The notes beneath the pieces are model-generated. The model was not told the origin of the DNA. It was given only the letters and a program-made list of their open reading frames with translations, and did no database searches. A DNA stretch of 64,000 nt from Nocardioides abyssi. GTDB lineage: Bacteria; Actinomycetota; Actinomycetes; Propionibacteriales; Nocardioidaceae. A program made the position numbers and the translations under genes. Positions within the stretch are counted from its first letter, which is position 1; every line of letters begins with the position of its first letter. Positions 51,353-61,659 of this stretch are shown piece after piece. The stretch is taken from positions 744,001 to 808,000 of the forward strand of contig NZ_JAUHJR010000001.1 in assembly GCF_030412915.1 (NCBI RefSeq), read 5' to 3'.

Positions 51353-52081
51353 GTGCGCAAGCAGCCCGAGCAGCAGGCCCCGCCCGTCCAGCGGCTGCGG
51401 ATCCGGTACGCCAAGCGCGGCCGGCTCCGGTTCACCAGCCACCGCGACTTCAGCCGGGCCTTCGAGCGCGCGGTCTTCCGCGCCCGGGTGCCGATGGCCT
51501 ACTCCTCGGGCTTCAACCCCCACCCCCGCATCTCGTACGCCGGCGCCGCGCCGACCGGGTCGGCCAGCGAGGCGGAGTACCTCGAGATCGGGCTGGCCGA
51601 GGTCGTCGACCCCGCCACGATCCACGCCAGCCTGGAGGAGGCGCTGCCGCCCGGCCTCGACGTCCTCGAGGTCGTGGAGTCGGCCGGCGGGTCGCTCGCC
51701 GACCTGCTCCACGCCAGCCACTGGTGGGCCGACGTCGCCGCGCAGCCGACCGAGGCCGCGGTCGCGGTCGACGCGTTCCTGGCCGCGGAGTCGGTGGTCG
51801 TCGAGCGGATGACCAAGAAGGGCCTGCGCGAGCTGGACTGCCGGGTCCCCGTCGTCTCGCTGGTCGCCGGGCCGGCGCCGGAGGGCTCGGCCGCCGGCGC
51901 GCGGCTCGACCTGGTGCTGCGACACGCCGTGCCGTCGATCCGTCCCGACGACGTGCTCAGCGGCCTCGTCGCGGTCTCCGCGCTGGCCGTCGGCCCGGCC
52001 CCGCTGCTGACCCGGGTCGCGCAGGGACCGCTGGACCCCACGACCGGAGAGGTCGGCGACCCGCTGCACTCGCGGGCATGA
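51353..52081 (+). CDS. TIGR03936 / DUF2344 radical-SAM-associated protein
   Basis: The 242-residue protein carries the DUF2344 signature at its start: QRLRIRYAKRGRLRFTSHRDFSRAFERAVFRARVPMAYSSGFNPHPRISYAGAAP, seen here in segments, followed by ASEAEYLEIGLAEVVDP and ALPPGLDVLEV. No radical SAM cysteines are present; in some bacteria this domain is fused to or lies beside the TIGR03960 enzyme. Molecular function is not established. It precedes rne, the conserved arrangement. Confidence 0.92.
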   Translation: MRKQPEQQAPPVQRLRIRYAKRGRLRFTSHRDFSRAFERAVFRARVPMAYSSGFNPHPRISYAGAAPTGSASEAEYLEIGLAEVVDPATIHASLEEALPPGLDVLEVVESAGGSLADLLHASHWWADVAAQPTEAAVAVDAFLAAESVVVERMTKKGLRELDCRVPVVSLVAGPAPEGSAAGARLDLVLRHAVPSIRPDDVLSGLVAVSALAVGPAPLLTRVAQGPLDPTTGEVGDPLHSRA

Positions 52082-52375
52082 CCGCAACGCCGGTGTGGTG
52101 TGCGATACTCGGCGACGGTCGACCCCGTCGACCCGACGACGTTCTCGCCTGGTCCGCAGCCTGCGGGCCGGCACGGTGGGTGCAGGTCGTCGCCAGACCG
52201 CGACGCGGCCGTGACAGGGCCCGGCGACCGCGGCAGGTGACCTCCCACACCCAGTGACGCACACCGCGGAGGGTGTCGCCGCCACCGAAGGCTTTGCGCC
52301 GTCGACCTTGAGCACGCGGGTCCGCGGCGTCTGACCGCCCGGGCACCCTGCGGGGGCCGGGCCGAGGAGCAGCAC
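52082..52375 (+). other. Long untranslated leader region before rne
   Basis: This 294-bp stretch has no convincing gene. A possible -10 (GATACT, about 52106-52111, in TGTGCGATACTC) would give an rne leader of about 260 nt. Several GC stems are possible. RNase E is autoregulated through its 5' leader in E. coli; whether that holds here is unknown. Confidence 0.45.
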
Positions 52376-55300
52376 ATGGCTGACGACGACCTGCAGGTCG
52401 CCCCCACCGACACCACCGCCGCGGGGGACGCCCCCGCAGACGCCGCGCCGGCCAGGAAGACGGCCGCGCGGAAGACCGCCGCCAAGAAGACGGCGGCCAA
52501 GACCACCACGGCCAAGAAGGCCACCGCGAAGAAGGCCCCGGCCAAGCGGACCACCAAGAAGGCCGCCGCTGCCGCGGCCGCCGAGGACACGCCCGCCGCG
52601 TCCGTCGACGTGCCGCTCGAGGCCCCGGCCGAGGCGCCCGAGGCGCCGGTCGCGGACTCCGCCGTCGACGCGCCGCTCGAGGTCCCCGGCGAGGCGCCGG
52701 CGAAGAAGGCCGCCGCCAAGCGGACGACCAAGCGGACCACCACCAAGAAGGCCGCTGCGAAGAAGACCGCGGCCGCGCCCGCCGAGGCGCCGGCCGACCA
52801 GCCCGCCGACCAGGCGCCTGCCGAGACCCCCACCGAGGCCGCTGCCGAGGCCCCCGCCGAGCAGCCGCGCTCGGCCGCCGTACCGCTCTTCCAGGCGCCC
52901 GAGCCGGTCAAGGCCCCCGCGCGCCGGACCCGCAAGAAGGCTGCCGCTCCCGCCCCGGAGCCCGTGCTCGAGGTCGCCGAGGACGAGGCCGACGAGGCCC
53001 TCGCCGAGGTCGCCCCCGGCGAGCCCACCGTCGAGCCGCCGGCCGAGGACGAGCAGGACGCCACGAGCGTCACCGACGACAGCCCTGCCGACGACGGCTC
53101 CACCGAGGACGCCGACGACGACAACTCCGACGACGACTCGGACGACTCGGACGACGACTCCGACGACCGGGACCAGGACGGCGAGGGCAGCGGCGGTGGC
53201 CGGCGCCGGCGCCGGCGTGGCGGTCGCCGTCGTCGCAAGTCCGGCGGCGGTGGTGGGGACGACTCCGCCTCCGGCGACCAGGACGGCTCCGACACCCAGG
53301 GCGGCGGCAAGGACGCCGGCAAGGACTCCAGCAGCAGCAGCAAGGACGCGGGCAAGGACGACAGCTCCGACGAGTCCGACCAGGGCCCCGACGACGACTC
53401 CGCGAGGAGCGACGACGACCAGGAGTCCGGCGAGGGCACGTCCTCGCGCCGTCGCCGCCGTCGCCGTCGCTCCGGCGAGGGCGGCGACAACGCCGACGGC
53501 GGCGGGAACGGCGGCGGCAACGGCGGCGGCGGCGAGAGCGACCGTTCCTCCGGCCGTGCGCGCCAGAGCCGCACCGGCGAGGACCAGATCACCGCGGTCT
53601 CCGGCTCGACCCGCCTCGAGGCCAAGAAGCAGCGCCGCCGGGAGGGCCGCGAGGCCGGCCGGCGCCGCGCGCCGATCGTGAGCGAGGCCGAGTTCCTCGC
53701 CCGCCGCGAGGCCGTCGACCGGGTCATGGTGATCCGCCAGCACGACGAGCTGACCCAGATCGGCGTGCTCGAGGACAAGGTGCTCGTGGAGCACTACGTC
53801 GCCCGCGAGTCGCAGACCTCGCTCATCGGCAACGTCTACCTCGGCCGGGTGCAGAACGTGCTGCCCTCGATGGAGGCGGCGTTCATCGACATCGGCAAGG
53901 GCCGCAACGCGGTGCTGTACGCCGGCGAGGTCAACTGGTCGGCCATGGGCCACCGCGAGGGCCAGCCCCGCAAGATCGAGTCGGTGCTCTCCTCCGGCCA
54001 GTCGGTCCTGGTGCAGGTCACCAAGGACCCGATCGGCCACAAGGGTGCCCGCCTGACCAGCCAGATCAGCCTGGCCGGCCGGTTCCTGGTCTACGTGCCG
54101 GACGGCACGACCAGCGGCATCTCCCGCAAGCTGCCCGACACCGAGCGCAGCCGCCTCAAGGCGCTGCTCAAGGAGATCGTCCCGGACTCCGCCGGCGTCA
54201 TCGTGCGCACGGCCGCCGAGGGTGCCAGCGAGGACGAGCTGACCCGCGACGTGGAGCGGCTCAAGGCCCGCTGGGAGGACATCGAGAAGAAGGCCAAGGG
54301 CAGCGCTCCGCAGCTGCTGTACGGCGAGCCGGACCTCACCCTCAAGGTGGTCCGCGACCTGTTCACCGAGGACTTCTCCAAGCTGGTGATCGAGGGGCCG
54401 GACGCCTGGGACACCGTCCAGGGCTACGTCCAGCACGTCGCCCCCGACCTCGGCGAGCGCCTGGAGCGCTACGAGGCCTCCGAGCACGACGGCAAGGACG
54501 TCTTCGCGACCTACCGCGTCGAGGAGCAGATCGCCAAGGCGCTGGACCGCAAGGTCTGGCTGCCCTCGGGCGGGTCGCTGATCATCGACCGCACCGAGGC
54601 GATGACGGTCATCGACGTCAACACCGGCAAGTTCACCGGCTCCGGGGGCAACCTCGAGGAGACGGTCACCAAGAACAACCTGGAGGCGGCCGAGGAGGTC
54701 GTGCGCCAGCTCCGGCTGCGCGACATCGGCGGCATCATCGTCGTCGACTTCATCGACATGGTCCTGGAGTCCAACCGCGACCTGGTGCTCCGCCGCCTGG
54801 TCGAGTGCCTGGGTCGCGACCGCACCCGCCACCAGGTCGCCGAGGTCACCTCCCTCGGCCTGGTGCAGATGACGCGCAAGCGGATCGGCACCGGCCTGGT
54901 CGAGTCGTTCAGCGAGAACTGCGAGCACTGCCAGGGCCGCGGCGTGGTCATCCACGACGCCCCGGTCGCGCCGCGCAACGAGGACGACGGCCGCAGCGGT
55001 GGCCGCGGTGGCCGTCGCAAGGGCAAGGGCAAGGGCGACGAGGATTCCTCGCACCAGTCCGGCCGCGGTGGCCAGGGCGGTCAGAACGGTGGCCAGAACG
55101 GCAGCCAGGGCGGCGGCGGCAAGGTGCCGACCCCGGCCGAGCTCGCCGCGATGGCGCGCCACGAGGACAGGGCCGACGACCAGGCCGATGGCACGACCGA
55201 GGGCCGGGCCGACGCCACGACGGTGCCGCCGTCGGACGTGCAGCCCGACCAGCCGTCCGACCAGCAGCAGCCGGCCGAGCAGTCGGAGCCGGCCCCGCCC

Positions 55301-55894
55301 AAGGTCGTCACCCGCACGCGCCGCCGGCGCGGTGGTCGTGCGGCCGAGGCCGAGGCCGAGCAGGCCGCGATCGAGCAGGCCCGCGAGGAGCAGGCCCAGC
55401 CGGTCCAGGCCGAGCCGGAGCCCGAGCCGGTCCAGGTCGAGCCCGAGCAGGCCCCGGAGGCCCCCGTCGCGGAGGCACCGGCCGAGCCGGCGGCCCCGCG
55501 CGTGGTGACCCGCACCCGCCGCCGGGCGGCCAGCCGCCCGGCCGGCCAGCCGGCGACGGTGACCGTGACCGAGCCGGTGGCGATCAGCGAGCCGGCCACG
55601 CCCGAGGCCCCGGCGACCGCCGAGGCCGTCGAGCCGGTCGACACCACCACGCCCGCGCCGCCCAAGGTCGTCACCCGGACCCGGGGCCGCAGCGCCACCC
55701 GTCCGGCCGGCCCGCCGGCCGGCATCTCGAGCAGCACGGACAGCTCGGGCAGCTCGAGCAGCACCGGCGCCGCGGGCCACGACGGCCCGGCTGACGGCGT
55801 GCCCGCGACCGACGGGACCGAGTCGGCCGACGACGCGGACGCGTCCTCGGTCGAGCACGTGCCGGTGAAGAAGAGGGGCCCGCGCAAGCGCTAG
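52376..55894 (+). CDS. rne: Ribonuclease E/G family protein with extended low-complexity arms
   Basis: The 1172-residue protein has an N-terminal arm of about 420 residues: Lys/Ala repeats like histone H1 ([12 protein letters not shown]-type), then an acidic block ([15 protein letters not shown]) and Arg clusters ([13 protein letters not shown]). The catalytic core follows: S1 domain from about residue 480 ([21 protein letters not shown]), catalytic Asp747 (VIDVNTG), Asp791 and Asp794 (VVDFIDM), and zinc-link Cys849 and Cys852 (CEHCQGRG). The C-terminal arm carries three P-K/R-VVTRTRxR repeats. It processes and degrades RNA. rne-rplU-rpmA-obg is conserved. Confidence 0.95.
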   Translation: MADDDLQVAPTDTTAAGDAPADAAPARKTAARKTAAKKTAAKTTTAKKATAKKAPAKRTTKKAAAAAAAEDTPAASVDVPLEAPAEAPEAPVADSAVDAPLEVPGEAPAKKAAAKRTTKRTTTKKAAAKKTAAAPAEAPADQPADQAPAETPTEAAAEAPAEQPRSAAVPLFQAPEPVKAPARRTRKKAAAPAPEPVLEVAEDEADEALAEVAPGEPTVEPPAEDEQDATSVTDDSPADDGSTEDADDDNSDDDSDDSDDDSDDRDQDGEGSGGGRRRRRRGGRRRRKSGGGGGDDSASGDQDGSDTQGGGKDAGKDSSSSSKDAGKDDSSDESDQGPDDDSARSDDDQESGEGTSSRRRRRRRRSGEGGDNADGGGNGGGNGGGGESDRSSGRARQSRTGEDQITAVSGSTRLEAKKQRRREGREAGRRRAPIVSEAEFLARREAVDRVMVIRQHDELTQIGVLEDKVLVEHYVARESQTSLIGNVYLGRVQNVLPSMEAAFIDIGKGRNAVLYAGEVNWSAMGHREGQPRKIESVLSSGQSVLVQVTKDPIGHKGARLTSQISLAGRFLVYVPDGTTSGISRKLPDTERSRLKALLKEIVPDSAGVIVRTAAEGASEDELTRDVERLKARWEDIEKKAKGSAPQLLYGEPDLTLKVVRDLFTEDFSKLVIEGPDAWDTVQGYVQHVAPDLGERLERYEASEHDGKDVFATYRVEEQIAKALDRKVWLPSGGSLIIDRTEAMTVIDVNTGKFTGSGGNLEETVTKNNLEAAEEVVRQLRLRDIGGIIVVDFIDMVLESNRDLVLRRLVECLGRDRTRHQVAEVTSLGLVQMTRKRIGTGLVESFSENCEHCQGRGVVIHDAPVAPRNEDDGRSGGRGGRRKGKGKGDEDSSHQSGRGGQGGQNGGQNGSQGGGGKVPTPAELAAMARHEDRADDQADGTTEGRADATTVPPSDVQPDQPSDQQQPAEQSEPAPPKVVTRTRRRRGGRAAEAEAEQAAIEQAREEQAQPVQAEPEPEPVQVEPEQAPEAPVAEAPAEPAAPRVVTRTRRRAASRPAGQPATVTVTEPVAISEPATPEAPATAEAVEPVDTTTPAPPKVVTRTRGRSATRPAGPPAGISSSTDSSGSSSSTGAAGHDGPADGVPATDGTESADDADASSVEHVPVKKRGPRKR

Positions 55895-55904
55895 GCCCAC
55901 GGTG

Positions 55905-55943
55905 GCGGGGCGGCGTACCGACGTTTTGCGGTCGTCGCCCCGC
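55905..55943 (+). terminator. Hairpin terminator after rne
   Basis: GCGGGGCGGCG (55905-55915) pairs with CGTCGCCCCGC (55933-55943), with one G-T pair, ten bases after the rne stop. Confidence 0.6.
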
Positions 55944-55954
55944 GTCCGTAGTAT
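55926..55954 (+). promoter_or_regulatory. Promoter of rplU-rpmA (TTGCGG-17-TAGTAT)
   Basis: TTGCGG (55926-55931) and TAGTAT (55949-55954) are 17 bp apart, a good sigma-A type promoter that overlaps the rne terminator. It predicts a leader of about 98 nt before the rplU GTG. Confidence 0.6.
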
Positions 55955-56058
55955 TGACCCTCGGTGCGCGCTGGACGGCGCGCCCTCTCCCCGTGCGGCG
56001 CGCTAACGTGCGCGCCCGGGGACCCGGACGTAATGCACTACCGACGAAGGAGACCGCG

Positions 56059-56367
56059 GTGTACGCGATCGTGCGCGCAGGCGCCAAGCAGCAGAAGGTT
56101 GCCGTGGGCGACGTCATCGAGATCGACAAGGTCACGACGGCCGCCGGTGACTCCGTCACCCTGCCCGTCGTGCTCGTGGTCGACGGCGACACCGTCACCT
56201 CCGACGCCGCGGCGCTCGACAAGGCGTCGGTGACCGTCGAGGTCGTCGGCGCCACCAAGGGCCCGAAGATCATCATCCAGAAGTACAAGAACAAGACCGG
56301 TTACAAGAAGCGCCAGGGTCACCGCCAGAAGTACACCCAGGTCAAGGTCACCGACATCTCCCTCTGA
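56059..56367 (+). CDS. rplU: 50S ribosomal protein L21
   Basis: The 102-residue protein begins [24 protein letters not shown] and ends [22 protein letters not shown], both standard for bacterial L21, which binds 23S rRNA. GTG 56059 follows GAAGGAGACCGC. rpmA starts 43 bases after its stop, in the same transcript. Confidence 0.98.
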   Translation: MYAIVRAGAKQQKVAVGDVIEIDKVTTAAGDSVTLPVVLVVDGDTVTSDAAALDKASVTVEVVGATKGPKIIIQKYKNKTGYKKRQGHRQKYTQVKVTDISL

Positions 56368-56410
56368 GCCTCACCGCTCGAGGTCAGCAACCCACACCCA
56401 AGGACACGAC

Positions 56411-56665
56411 ATGGCACACAAGAAGGGCGCGGCGTCGACCAAGAACGGTCGCGACTCCAACGCGCAGCGTCTGGGCGTCAAGCGCTTCGGCGGCCAGGCC
56501 GTCAACGCCGGCGAGATCATCGTCCGCCAGCGCGGCACCCACTTCCACCCGGGCAGCGGCGTCGGCCGTGGCGGCGACGACACGCTGTTCGCGCTGGTTC
56601 CCGGTGCGGTCGAGTTCGGCACCCGCCGTGGTCGTCGCGTCGTGAACATCGTCCCGGGCGAGTGA
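56411..56665 (+). CDS. rpmA: 50S ribosomal protein L27
   Basis: The 84-residue protein begins [22 protein letters not shown], the flexible tail reaching the peptidyl transferase centre, and carries [29 protein letters not shown]. Unlike Firmicutes L27 there is no cleaved N-terminal extension. It is followed by a hairpin before obgE. Confidence 0.98.
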   Translation: MAHKKGAASTKNGRDSNAQRLGVKRFGGQAVNAGEIIVRQRGTHFHPGSGVGRGGDDTLFALVPGAVEFGTRRGRRVVNIVPGE

Positions 56666-56707
56666 CCTGAGGCGACACATCGTCGGTCGGCACGCGCCGA
56701 CCACCGT

Positions 56708-56733
56708 AGGGCGCCCCGGTTCCGGGGCGCCCT
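56708..56733 (+). terminator. Hairpin between rpmA and obgE
   Basis: AGGGCGCCCCGG (56708-56719) pairs with CCGGGGCGCCCT (56722-56733), giving a compact stem followed by CCGTCATTTCTCC. It likely terminates or attenuates the ribosomal protein transcript. Confidence 0.7.
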
Positions 56734-56763
56734 CCGTCATTTCTCCACGAAGTAGGTAGCACC

Positions 56764-58293
56764 ATGGCCGTCCCCACGTTCGTCGACCGCGTGACCCTGC
56801 ACGTCGCAGCCGGGCGCGGTGGGAACGGCGTCGCGTCCGTCCACCGCGAGAAGTTCAAGCCGCTCGGTGGCCCCGACGGCGGCAACGGCGGCCCCGGCGG
56901 GTCCGTCATCCTCCGCGTCGACCCGCAGATCACGACCCTCGTCGACTACCACCACAGCCCCAAGCGCCGCGCCGAGCACGGCGGCCACGGCGCGGGCGCG
57001 CACCGCAACGGCGGCCACGGCTCCGACCTGGTGCTCCCGGTCCCCGACGGCACGGTCGTCAGCCTCCGGGACGGCACCGTCCTCGCCGACCTGGTCGGCG
57101 GCGGCACCGAGCTGGTCATCGCCCAGGGCGGCCGTGGCGGGCTCGGCAACGCCGCGCTGGCCAGCAGCAAGCGCAAGGCCCCCGGGTTCGCGCTGCTCGG
57201 CGAGCCGGGCGAGGAGCTCGACATCGTCCTCGAGCTCAAGGTCGTCGCCGACATCGGCCTGGTCGGCTTCCCCAGCGCCGGCAAGTCCAGCCTGATCGCC
57301 GCGATGTCGCGGGCGCGGCCGAAGATCGCCGACTACCCCTTCACGACCCTCGTGCCGAACCTCGGCGTGGTCACGGCCGGCGACACCACGTTCACCGTCG
57401 CCGACGTCCCGGGCCTCATCGAGGGCGCCAGCGAGGGCCGCGGCCTCGGCCACGACTTCCTGCGCCACATCGAGCGCTGCGCGGCGATCGTCCACGTCAT
57501 CGACACCGCCACCATCGAGCCGGGCCGCAACCCCCTCGACGACCTCGACGTCATCGAGAACGAGCTCACGCGGTACGGCGGTCTCGAGGACCGCCCCCGC
57601 CTGGTCGCGCTCAACAAGACCGACGTCCCCGACGGCTCCGACCTCGCCGACATCACCATCGACGACCTCCGCGCCCGCGGGCTGCAGGTCATCGCGGTCT
57701 CGGCCGCCTCCGGCGCCGGGATGCGCGAGCTGACCTTCGCGATGGCCGGCATCGTGGAGGCCGCCCGTGTGGCGACGCCGGTCACCGAGACCAAGCGGAT
57801 CGTGCTGCGCCCGGCCGGTGCCGACGGCGGCGACGACTTCACGATCACCGCGACCAAGGAGGGCTGGCGCGTGCGGGGCACCAAGCCCGAGCGCTGGGTC
57901 CGCCAGACCGACTTCAGCAACGACGAGGCCGTCGGCTTCCTCGCCGACCGGCTCAACCGCCTCGGCGTCGAGGACAAGCTGGTCAAGCTCGGCGCGGAGG
58001 AGGGCGACACCGTCCTCATCGGCCACCCCGACAACGCGGTCGTCTTCGACTTCAAGCCCGGGATGGAGGCCGGCGCGGAGATGCTCGGCCGCCGCGGCGA
58101 GGACCAGCGCTTCGACGAGTCGCGTCCCGCGGCCCGCCGTCGCCGGGAGATCGACGAGCTGATGGACGAGCGCGGCGAGGGCGAGACCCGCGCCGACGTC
58201 GCCCGCCGCCTCGACCGGCCGGGCGGCCCGACGTCGTACGAGATCGGCGGCACCGACGACCCCGACTGGGCCGAGGACGACCCGGGTGAGTGA
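56764..58293 (+). CDS. obgE: Obg family GTPase
   Basis: The 509-residue protein has the Gly-rich Obg domain ([32 protein letters not shown]), a GTPase domain from about residue 160 with G1 [11 protein letters not shown]3 [12 protein letters not shown] and G4 NKTDV, and a C-terminal OCT domain (about 340-425, [20 protein letters not shown], with ALKLG-like [15 protein letters not shown]). Obg proteins support late 50S assembly and stress control. The ATG follows AAGTAGGTAGCACC. It overlaps proB by eight bases. Confidence 0.97.
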   Translation: MAVPTFVDRVTLHVAAGRGGNGVASVHREKFKPLGGPDGGNGGPGGSVILRVDPQITTLVDYHHSPKRRAEHGGHGAGAHRNGGHGSDLVLPVPDGTVVSLRDGTVLADLVGGGTELVIAQGGRGGLGNAALASSKRKAPGFALLGEPGEELDIVLELKVVADIGLVGFPSAGKSSLIAAMSRARPKIADYPFTTLVPNLGVVTAGDTTFTVADVPGLIEGASEGRGLGHDFLRHIERCAAIVHVIDTATIEPGRNPLDDLDVIENELTRYGGLEDRPRLVALNKTDVPDGSDLADITIDDLRARGLQVIAVSAASGAGMRELTFAMAGIVEAARVATPVTETKRIVLRPAGADGGDDFTITATKEGWRVRGTKPERWVRQTDFSNDEAVGFLADRLNRLGVEDKLVKLGAEEGDTVLIGHPDNAVVFDFKPGMEAGAEMLGRRGEDQRFDESRPAARRRREIDELMDERGEGETRADVARRLDRPGGPTSYEIGGTDDPDWAEDDPGE

Positions 58294-59422
58294 GGCGGTG
58301 GGCACCTCGGCGGCCCGCCCGGCGGTCACCGGGGCCAAGCGCGTGGTGGTCAAGGTCGGTTCGTCGTCGCTGACCACCGCCGCCGGCGGCATCGACCCCG
58401 AGCGGGTCAGCCGGCTGGTCGACGTGCTCGCGGCGACCCGCTCGCGGGGCACCGAGGTCGTGCTGGTCTCCTCCGGCGCCATCGCCGCCGGCCTGGCCCC
58501 GTTGGGCCTGCGCCGGCGCCCGCGCGGGCTCGCCGCCCAGCAGGCCGCGGCGTCGGTCGGGCAGGGCCTGCTGGTGCACCGCTACACCGAGGAGCTGGCC
58601 CGCCACGGCGTCGTCGCCGGCCAGGTGCTGCTCACCGTCGACGACGTGACCCGGCGCTCGCACTACCGCAACGCCCACCAGACCTTCGCCAAGCTGCTCG
58701 AGCTCGGCGTGCTGCCGATCGTCAACGAGAACGACACCGTCGCGACCACCGAGATCCGGTTCGGCGACAACGACCGCCTCGCCGCGCTCGTCGCGCACCT
58801 GGTCCACGCCGACCTGCTGTTGCTGCTCTCCGACGTTGACGGGTTGTACGACGCCGCGCCGTCCGCCCCCGGCAGCCGGCTGCTCACCGACGTGGTCGAC
58901 GACGCCGACCTGGCTGCCGTCGACATCGGCGGCACGGGCTCGGCCGGGGTCGGCACCGGCGGCATGCGCACCAAGGTCGACGCCGCCCGCATCGCCACCG
59001 GCGCCGGCATCCCGGTCGTGCTCACCTCCGCCGACCAGGCCGGCCCGGCGCTGGCGGGGGAGCAGGCCGGCACGCTCTTCCACGCCACCGGCCGCCGCCG
59101 GCCGACCCGGCTGCTGTGGTTGGCCCACGCGACCGAGCCGATGGGCTCGCTCGTGCTCGACGCCGGCGCGGTCCGCGCGGTCGTCGAGCGGCGCGCGTCG
59201 CTGCTGGCGGCCGGGATCACCGGCGTGACCGGCTCCTTCCACGCCGGCGACCCCGTCGACGTGGTCGGCCCCGACGGTGCCGTCGTGGCCCGCGGCCTGG
59301 TCAACTTCGACGCCGAGGAGCTGCCCGGGCTGCTCGGTCGCTCCTCGCACGACCTGGCGCGCGAGCTCGGCGCGGCGTACGAGCGCGAGGTCGTCCACCG
59401 CGACGACCTCGTCCTGGTCTGA
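58286..59422 (+). CDS. proB: Glutamate 5-kinase
   Basis: The 378-residue protein makes gamma-glutamyl phosphate, the first step of proline synthesis. The amino acid kinase domain shows [36 protein letters not shown] and [18 protein letters not shown]-terminal PUA domain (about 290-370) follows with [24 protein letters not shown] 58286 lies inside the end of obgE. obg followed by proB is a conserved actinobacterial pair; proA is not in the window. Confidence 0.96.
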   Translation: MSEAVGTSAARPAVTGAKRVVVKVGSSSLTTAAGGIDPERVSRLVDVLAATRSRGTEVVLVSSGAIAAGLAPLGLRRRPRGLAAQQAAASVGQGLLVHRYTEELARHGVVAGQVLLTVDDVTRRSHYRNAHQTFAKLLELGVLPIVNENDTVATTEIRFGDNDRLAALVAHLVHADLLLLLSDVDGLYDAAPSAPGSRLLTDVVDDADLAAVDIGGTGSAGVGTGGMRTKVDAARIATGAGIPVVLTSADQAGPALAGEQAGTLFHATGRRRPTRLLWLAHATEPMGSLVLDAGAVRAVVERRASLLAAGITGVTGSFHAGDPVDVVGPDGAVVARGLVNFDAEELPGLLGRSSHDLARELGAAYEREVVHRDDLVLV

Positions 59423-59432
59423 GGCCCCGCCG

Positions 59433-60437
59433 GTGGTCCGACGCGCGCTGGCGGCGCTCGGCTGGTGGCTGCGCGACCACGCCGGCCTCGTGCTGGTCGC
59501 GCTCCTCCTCCTGCCCGCCGCGGTCCTCACCGGCCTCCGGCTGACCGACGCGTCCTGGGGCCCGGCCGTCCGGCTGACCTCGTTCGTCCCCTACGCGCTG
59601 CCGTTGTACGCCGCCGCGCTGGTCGTCGCCGGCATCGGCCACGCCCGGTGGCGCACCCGCGGGCGGCTCGTGCCGGTGGTGCTCGCGGTGGCGGGCCTGG
59701 CCGCGCACGGCTGGTGGGTCGCGCCCTACTGGCTCGGCCCCAACCCGCCCGCGCCCGGCGGCGCCGACCCGCTGGTGGTCGTGACGGCCAACCTGTTCCA
59801 GGGCGAGGGCGACGCGCTGGGGCTGGTCGAGCTCGCCAGCGCCGAGCAGGCCGACCTGCTGGTGGTCAACGAGGTGACCCGGCCGGCGCTGCGGCAGATG
59901 CGCGCGGCCGGCGTGGCCGACGTGCTGCCCTACGCGGTCGGCGGGCCCGAGGCGGACCCCGTCGTCGGCACGATGGTGCTGAGCCGGGTCCCGCTGTCCG
60001 AGCCGGTCCGCCTGGACACCCCGCTGGCGTCGTACCGGGTGGACGTCGGGGGACCGGGCGGCCTGACCCTGCTCGCCGTCCACCCGTCGGCTCCGCTCGA
60101 CGTCGCCGACTGGCGCCGCGACCACCGCACCGTGCGCCGCGCGGCCGTCCGGGTCGACGCCGACCTGGTCGTCGGCGACCTCAACGCGACCCTCGACCAC
60201 GCGCCGGTGCGCCGGCTGGTGGAGGCGGGCTACCGCGACGCGGTCGAGCTCGCCAACGCCGGCTTCCAGCCCACCTGGCCGGAGAACGGGCTCTTCGGCC
60301 CGCTCGGCTTCCTCCCCGCCCTCGTCGCCATCGACCACGTCATGATCGGCGAGGACCTCGCCGCCCGCTCGGCCCGCACCGTCGCCCTCGGCGGCACCGA
60401 CCACCGCGCCGTCGTCGCCGAGCTCGCCCGCAAGTGA
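59433..60437 (+). CDS. Membrane-anchored endonuclease/exonuclease/phosphatase family protein
   Basis: The 334-residue protein has three N-terminal membrane helices (GLVLVALLLLPAAVLTGLR, FVPYALPLYAAALVVAGIG, LVPVVLAVAGLAAHGWW) and an EEP domain: VVTANLFQGEGD, ADLLVVNEVTRPALRQM, GTMVLSRVPLSEP, LLAVHPSAPLDVADWRRDH, LVVGDLNATLDHAPV, AIDHVMIGEDLA and GTDHRAVVAEL. This is the common actinobacterial membrane EEP type, of unknown substrate. GTG 59433 is ten bases after proB. A second, differently anchored EEP protein is at 48705-49736. Confidence 0.87.
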   Translation: MVRRALAALGWWLRDHAGLVLVALLLLPAAVLTGLRLTDASWGPAVRLTSFVPYALPLYAAALVVAGIGHARWRTRGRLVPVVLAVAGLAAHGWWVAPYWLGPNPPAPGGADPLVVVTANLFQGEGDALGLVELASAEQADLLVVNEVTRPALRQMRAAGVADVLPYAVGGPEADPVVGTMVLSRVPLSEPVRLDTPLASYRVDVGGPGGLTLLAVHPSAPLDVADWRRDHRTVRRAAVRVDADLVVGDLNATLDHAPVRRLVEAGYRDAVELANAGFQPTWPENGLFGPLGFLPALVAIDHVMIGEDLAARSARTVALGGTDHRAVVAELARK

Positions 60438-60471
60438 GCGGCGCAGGGGTGCGCCGTAGGCTGGGGGCGTC

Positions 60472-61659
60472 ATGACCAGCAGGACCGTCTACCTCGACCA
60501 CGCCGCGACCACCCCGATGGTCCCCGCGGCGGTGGAGGCCATGACGAGGCGGATGCTCGAGGTCGGCAACCCCAGCTCGCTGCACGCCTCCGGCCGCACC
60601 GCCCGCCGCGTCGTGGAGGAGTCGCGCGAGACGATCGCGCAGGCGGTCGGCTGCCGGCCCGGCGAGGTCGTCTTCACCTCCGGCGGCACCGAGGCCGACA
60701 ACCTCGCGGTCAAGGGGGTCTTCTGGGCCCGCCGCGACGCCGACCCGCGCCGCACCCGCGTGCTGACCACCGCGATCGAGCACCACGCCGTGCTCGACGC
60801 CGTCCACTGGCTCGAGGAGCACGAGGGCGCCGAGGTCGAGCTGCTCCCGGTCGACCACCACGGCGTGCTCGACGTCGAGGCCCTGCGCGCCGCGGTCGAG
60901 CGGGACCCCGGCACCGTCGCGCTCGTGTCGGTCATGTGGGCCAACAACGAGGTCGGCTCGCTGCAGCCGCTCGAGGACGTCGTCGCGGTCACCGGCCCCC
61001 ACGGCATCCCCGTCCACACCGACGCCGTGCAGGCCGTCGGCCAGGTGCCGGTCGACTTCGCCCGGGTGGGCGTCGACGCGCTGACGCTGACCGGCCACAA
61101 GGTCGGCGGCCCCTACGGCGTCGGCGCGCTCGTCGTGCGCCGCGAGCTCGGCGTGACCCCGATCGTCCACGGCGGCGGGCAGGAGCGCGACATCCGCAGC
61201 GGCACGCTCGACGTGCCCGCGATCGCCGGCTTCGCGACCGCCGTCGAGCTCGCGGTCAAGAACCAGGCCGAGCACGCCGCCCGCGTCTCCGCGCTCCGCG
61301 ACGACCTGGTCCGCCGCGTCGTCGCGCAGGTGCCCGACGCCCACCTCCACGGCGCCCCGATCGACGGGCCGGGGGTCCGCCGGCTCCCCGGCAACGCCCA
61401 CCTCGGCTTCCCCGGCTGCGAGGGCGACTCGCTGCTGATGCTGCTCGACGCGCGCGGCATCGAGTGCTCCACCGGCTCGGCCTGCTCCGCCGGCGTGCCG
61501 CAGGCCAGCCACGTGCTGCTCGCGATGGGCTGCGACGAGGAGTCGGCCCGCCACTCGCTGCGCTTCTCCCTCGGCCACACCAGCACCGCGGCCGACGTCG
61601 ACGCGGTCGTCGAGGCCGTCGCGCCCGTCGTCGAGCGGGCACGGGCCGCACGCGCATGA
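60472..61659 (+). CDS. Cysteine desulfurase (IscS/NifS family)
   Basis: The 395-residue PLP enzyme takes sulfur from cysteine as a persulfide. It begins [20 protein letters not shown]; the PLP Lys is Lys210 in [11 protein letters not shown], and the persulfide Cys is Cys332 in [34 protein letters not shown] and [11 protein letters not shown] are family strands. Its stop overlaps the mnmA start (ATGA), so it is most likely the sulfur donor for tRNA thiolation, and perhaps for other pathways. TAGGCT lies nine bases before the ATG. Confidence 0.95.
   Translation: MTSRTVYLDHAATTPMVPAAVEAMTRRMLEVGNPSSLHASGRTARRVVEESRETIAQAVGCRPGEVVFTSGGTEADNLAVKGVFWARRDADPRRTRVLTTAIEHHAVLDAVHWLEEHEGAEVELLPVDHHGVLDVEALRAAVERDPGTVALVSVMWANNEVGSLQPLEDVVAVTGPHGIPVHTDAVQAVGQVPVDFARVGVDALTLTGHKVGGPYGVGALVVRRELGVTPIVHGGGQERDIRSGTLDVPAIAGFATAVELAVKNQAEHAARVSALRDDLVRRVVAQVPDAHLHGAPIDGPGVRRLPGNAHLGFPGCEGDSLLMLLDARGIECSTGSACSAGVPQASHVLLAMGCDEESARHSLRFSLGHTSTAADVDAVVEAVAPVVERARAARA

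Noticed and set aside
52078-52257. A 59-codon reading frame starting ATG inside an ATGA overlap with the DUF2344 stop
   Set aside because: About a quarter of its codons end in A or T, against very few in the surrounding genes; it is Arg-rich and has no recognisable feature. The stretch is better read as the rne leader.
50861-55900. A very long open frame antisense to rne and its neighbours
   Set aside because: It is an artefact of the GC-rich, repetitive rne sequence; its translation is low-complexity Gly/Leu/Arg/Ala without domains, while the plus strand encodes a clear RNase E.
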